Source: Artocarpus heterophyllus (lineage: Eukaryota; Streptophyta; Magnoliopsida; Rosales; Moraceae). Taken from it: 64,000 nucleotides of DNA. The stretch's first letter is position 1, and the number at the start of each line of letters is the position of its first letter. The position numbers and the translations under genes were made by a program. The notes below the pieces were generated by a model. That model saw only the letters and a program-made list of their open reading frames with translations, ran no database searches and was not told the origin of the DNA. Positions 60,689-64,000 of the stretch are shown here, in pieces. The stretch spans positions 24,831,126 to 24,895,125 of the forward strand of contig CM046343.1 in NCBI GenBank assembly GCA_025403435.1. The letters are read 5' to 3'.

Positions 60689-62592
60689 TGTAACACCCCT
60701 ATGTGGGGGTTAACAGTTTTAAATAAATAAAAATAATTTTATATTTTATATTATTTAAATCAATTAAACAATGCCCATGGGTCTTTAAACAATAAGAAAA
60801 ATAAAAATAAACGTTTTAAATACAAACCACAGTTTTTAGTGTAGCACCAAATATATATAATTACAGTCATCATCACCATAGTACAATTCCCAAATAACTT
60901 AACACAGCCATAAAAAAAAATAATACAACTCTTACATGTTGTAGATAAGTTGTAATTAAACAGGGTCTTCTAACACGAAAACAGCAAGATTGTTTTCGCT
61001 TATTCCTCTTCAAATATGTTGCACTGAGTTCCACCTGAGATATGAAGATATGATAGGGATGAGCATCGACATGCCCAGTAGGGAAATCATGACTCACCTT
61101 ATGGTTTATCCATTACCACATTAAAAACTGCATGGTTAGTAGGTTACATCATATTCCAGATTATGAGGTTTATTATGATCACATCTTATGGATACCGTAG
61201 TTAATCATTACCAAGTGTCATAATTACACATTTATACAAATATTACCAATCATCATTGTTCCTAGGTATCCATGTTAAATTGAGTATCACTCAACTTATC
61301 GAAACCCAAATGGGCGTACTTGATCACCCTATAAACATTTCAAGGGTGTTCCGGTGAGGGGACATCAAGCCCCGAGTCCTCACCAAATCGATTCCTGCAC
61401 AGTGTGTTCTGGGACTTTCAACCCAAGGAAGCGTCATCACCTTCCCCCTATTTTTCCTTTTAGGGTATTCGTGCCCAAGGACGTAACCGTCGCCCTTTTT
61501 ACATCTCACTATTCCTTTGTATTCAATTTATATTTATAGAGTCAATTTCCTAACCATGCTTCTCAATTTATAACATATGTCAAATCATTATATTTATCGC
61601 TATACAATATACATATTTTACAATATAAAACAATCAAATTTAATTTACCAAAACCTCACAAAAGATGAGTAATAGAATCCCTACCTTTCAAGCTTATCAA
61701 CAATCTTTTAATCCTGGAATCAATTAACGTTAGCTCCACACATCCTTGACCCTAAGGCATGCATAAGGACAATTAAAACTAAAGCACAACGTATAATCAC
61801 ATTCATAAGTGAGTTATGTGTAAACCCGTCTACTAGTGCCATTAAAGTATTTTTATGCATTAAACATGGAGAAAATGCATACTAAAAACTAAGTTTAGAT
61901 TAAAGAAAACCTACCTCAAAACTTCTTTGAAAAGCACCAAAGTTTGGGTTATCAATCAAGCTTGAATTAACTTTAAAACCGCCTCGATCATCGTTGGGAA
62001 TTATAATTGTCTTGGCCACAAAGAGAGCTTTGTGCTCTATGTCTTTAGTTAGAAATTTGAAGTGAGAAGGGAGAGAATGAGAACTAGAGAAGAAGGTGGT
62101 GATAGTTAAATAAAAAGATATCAAAATGCTTAAGAGGAATGAGATGTTTACGGGGAAAAGTTGTAAGAAGAAACAAAAGAGTCTTAAAGGAAAATATCAT
62201 CTTGTCTCCCATGAAGACTTTTAGCAAATAATGCCAACATAATTGAGGGGATAATTGGAGTGAATTATAGAAGAAGATAAGGAAATAATTAATTAGGTGG
62301 TTGAGAAATATCTCCATGTCTTCTATGAATTGACGGAAAATAATTCAATGTCCCCTTCGGATACCTTTAGCAAAATGAGAAGAAGTCTATATAATTGAGC
62401 AATAATTTAGGGAGACAAGATTGGTAGAAGTAAGTGTTGGTAAGTTTTGAATGTTTCTTAGGAAGACTTGGTAAGAAAATACTAAAATGGTATTTTTTTT
62501 AAATGATCATAAACAACTTAGTAATTTTAAATAGTCACATTTTATTCATTAAATTTTACAAAATTATGCCCGTTAAAAATACGGGTGTTACA
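60689..62592 (-). repeat. 3' LTR of the second chromovirus
   Basis: On the plus strand it runs from TGTAACACCCCTATGTGGGG to ATACGGGTGTTACA, so both ends are TG...CA with short inverted repeats (TGTAACACCC). It is related over its 3' two-thirds to the solo LTR at 21940-24302. The frame near 61354 is a chance LTR frame, not a gene. Confidence 0.93.
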
Positions 62593-62605
62593 GCTCTCCC
62601 CTCCT
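62593..62605 (-). other. Polypurine tract of the second chromovirus
   Basis: On the minus strand AGGAGGGGAGAGC lies directly before the LTR. It follows CGAGGACGAAATTT, text typical of plant chromoviruses at this position. Confidence 0.8.
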
Positions 62606-62647
62606 ATAAAAATTTCGTCCTCGAAATTTCGTACATTGATTACAATG

Positions 62648-64000
62648 TTAAAACAAATGTGGGTACTTTTCTCTCATTTCAGATTCAAGTTCCCATGTGG
62701 CTTCCTCCACATCATGGTGTTGCCACATCACTTTCACCAGAGGAATTCCACGATGACGTAATAATTTTATTTCATGATCCAGTATTTGAACTGGAATTTC
62801 TTCATAATTCGTATCTCCTTGAATTGGCACATCTGTCCACATGATCACATGTGAAGGGTCGGGTTCATACTTTCTCAACATCGATACATGAAACACATTA
62901 TGTACATGAGACAATTGTGGTGGTAGGTCTAAACGGTATGCCAACGTTCCAATGCGTTCCACAATCTCAAACGGTCCTGTATACCTTGGTGCTAACTTTC
63001 CTTTAACACCAAATCGAGATACACCTCGTTTTGGTTTCACTTTTAAGAACACAAAGTCTCCGATCATGAACTCTAAAGGTCGCCTCCTCTTATCTGCATA
63101 ACTCTTTTGTCGACTTTGAGCTGTCTGAAGACGTTCGCGAATAATCTGGATCTTGTCCGTTGTTTCTCTGATAAACTGAGGCCCAAGTTCAAGACGCTCT
63201 TCCTTTTCAGCCCAACACAATGGAGATCTACAAGGTCTACCATATAAGGCCTCATATGGAGCCATTCTAATACTTGCTTGGTAACTGTTGTTATATGCGA
63301 ATTCAACATATGGCAGCTGTGCAGCCCAATTTGTTCCAAAGTCCAGCACACAAGCCCGAAGCATATCCTCGAGAATCTGAATGACACGTTCAGATTGTCC
63401 ATCTGTTTGAGGATGAAAAGCTGTACTAAAATTCAATTGAGTTCCCAAGGCCCTCTGCAATCCTCTCCAAAATTTCGACGTGAAACGTGTATCTCTATCG
63501 GAAACTATTGACATTGGCACTCCATGCAATGTCACTACCTTTTCCACGTACAATTGACATAATTTTGAGACACTATAATTAGTTCTGATTGGGATGAAGT
63601 GGGCTGTCTTAGTTAAACGATCTACAATTACCCAAACGGCGTCATGCCCTATTTGAGTCTTAGGAAATCCAGTAACAAAGTCCATTGTCACATGATCCCA
63701 CTTCCATTCTGGAATAGGTAAGCTCCTCAACTCGCCTCCAGGCTTTTGATGTTCCGCTTTAACCTGTTGGCACGTCATGCACTTAGAGACAAAGGTTGCT
63801 ACATCTCGTTTCATTCCTCGCCACCAGTATTGTCGTTTTAGATCCATATACATTTTTGTGCTTCCAGGATGAATAGCAAACTTTGAACGGTGAGCCTCAT
63901 CTAGCACCGCATGCCTGAGATATGGATCCTCTGGAACAACTAATCTTCCTTTGTAAAGTAAAAATCCTTCTGGCTCAATCTGCCATCCATCCAGTTGTTC
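62648..64000 (-). CDS. Chromovirus pol, integrase and C-terminal tail (partial)
   Basis: 450 codons are open from the window edge to the stop at 62648-62650; the N-terminal part lies outside. Integrase inserts the cDNA into nuclear DNA. In partial numbering the zinc-binding H37-H44-C74-C77 (HHCC) comes first, then the catalytic core with D107 (TMDFVTG), D168 (SDRDTRF) and E204 (GQSERVI), spaced D,D35E. The YTGPFEI (GPY/F) motif follows, and the tail ends IPLVKVMWQHHDVEEATWEL, a chromodomain-like segment of the Tekay/Del type thought to guide chromatin targeting. All key residues are present, unlike in the element at 48322. The initiation codon is not in the window. Confidence 0.92.
   Translation of the reverse strand, partial: EQLDGWQIEPEGFLLYKGRLVVPEDPYLRHAVLDEAHRSKFAIHPGSTKMYMDLKRQYWWRGMKRDVATFVSKCMTCQQVKAEHQKPGGELRSLPIPEWKWDHVTMDFVTGFPKTQIGHDAVWVIVDRLTKTAHFIPIRTNYSVSKLCQLYVEKVVTLHGVPMSIVSDRDTRFTSKFWRGLQRALGTQLNFSTAFHPQTDGQSERVIQILEDMLRACVLDFGTNWAAQLPYVEFAYNNSYQASIRMAPYEALYGRPCRSPLCWAEKEERLELGPQFIRETTDKIQIIRERLQTAQSRQKSYADKRRRPLEFMIGDFVFLKVKPKRGVSRFGVKGKLAPRYTGPFEIVERIGTLAYRLDLPPQLSHVHNVFHVSMLRKYEPDPSHVIMWTDVPIQGDTNYEEIPVQILDHEIKLLRHRGIPLVKVMWQHHDVEEATWELESEMREKYPHLF

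Larger units (their letters stand above)
60689..64000 (-). mobile_element. Second chromovirus, 3' part only (runs off the window)
   Basis: Visible parts are a complete 3' LTR, a polypurine tract and the integrase end of pol, all on the minus strand. The pol frame has no stop or frameshift in the 1.35 kb seen, in contrast to the 9.1-kb element. The insertion point is defined by the empty site in copy A of the duplication at 47314-47318; the predicted second GTATC lies outside the window. Confidence 0.93.

Noticed and set aside
61354..61539. Frame MRGHQAPSPHQ... also present near 23441-23623
   Set aside because: Both copies lie inside related LTRs; shared ancestry of the LTR explains the similarity, not a conserved protein.
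1..64000. CRISPR arrays, operons, prophage or bacterial defence systems
   Set aside because: No regularly spaced repeats or prokaryotic gene organisation; the window is plant nuclear DNA dominated by transposons.

Overview
The window is AT-rich nuclear DNA from a flowering plant, most likely a eudicot. The evidence is Ty3/gypsy chromovirus retrotransposons with a tRNA-iMet primer site, a family of Tourist-like MITEs, a tRNA-Trp relic of plant type and an intronless GC-rich plant gene. I cannot name the species. It is gene-poor: I support one intact cellular gene and one broken one. Nearly all other recognisable sequence is transposon-derived.

Layout. 1-16 kb is intergenic with small MITE-like repeats, a decayed tRNA-Trp copy (3954-4025), a promoter-like orphan GC island (4330-4760), a Ty1/copia gag relic with its primer site (11040-11850) and a perfect 51-bp inverted repeat (11995-12153). 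16.2-17.3 kb is a Mutator-like foldback element. Two solo LTRs follow, at 17434-19589 (duplication CACAC) and 21940-24302 (duplication ACGCC). 24-33 kb holds an old LTR, an antisense reverse transcriptase scrap and several MITEs. The one convincing gene is at 33798-34427 (+). It encodes a 209-residue plant protein of unknown function with a Cys/His-rich start, and two 14-bp palindromes lie just upstream of its TATA box. 34.5-46.5 kb is intergenic, with MITEs, a CACTA-like end and a miRNA-precursor-like foldback at 43450-43668.

46544-47318 and 59909-60688 are direct copies of one segment. Between them lie a complete but dead 9.1-kb Tekay/Del-type retrotransposon (48322-57470, minus strand, duplication GGTCA) and a gamma-glutamylcyclotransferase-like pseudogene (58500-59016). 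The right-hand copy is interrupted at 60688 by a second, apparently younger chromovirus on the minus strand, which runs off the window with an open pol frame. The left-hand copy keeps the corresponding empty site.

No operon-like or cooperating gene set is present. The coherent story is retrotransposon turnover: an element decayed by C-to-T type point mutations without net frameshift, related solo LTRs formed by recombination, and a recent insertion dated relative to a local duplication.
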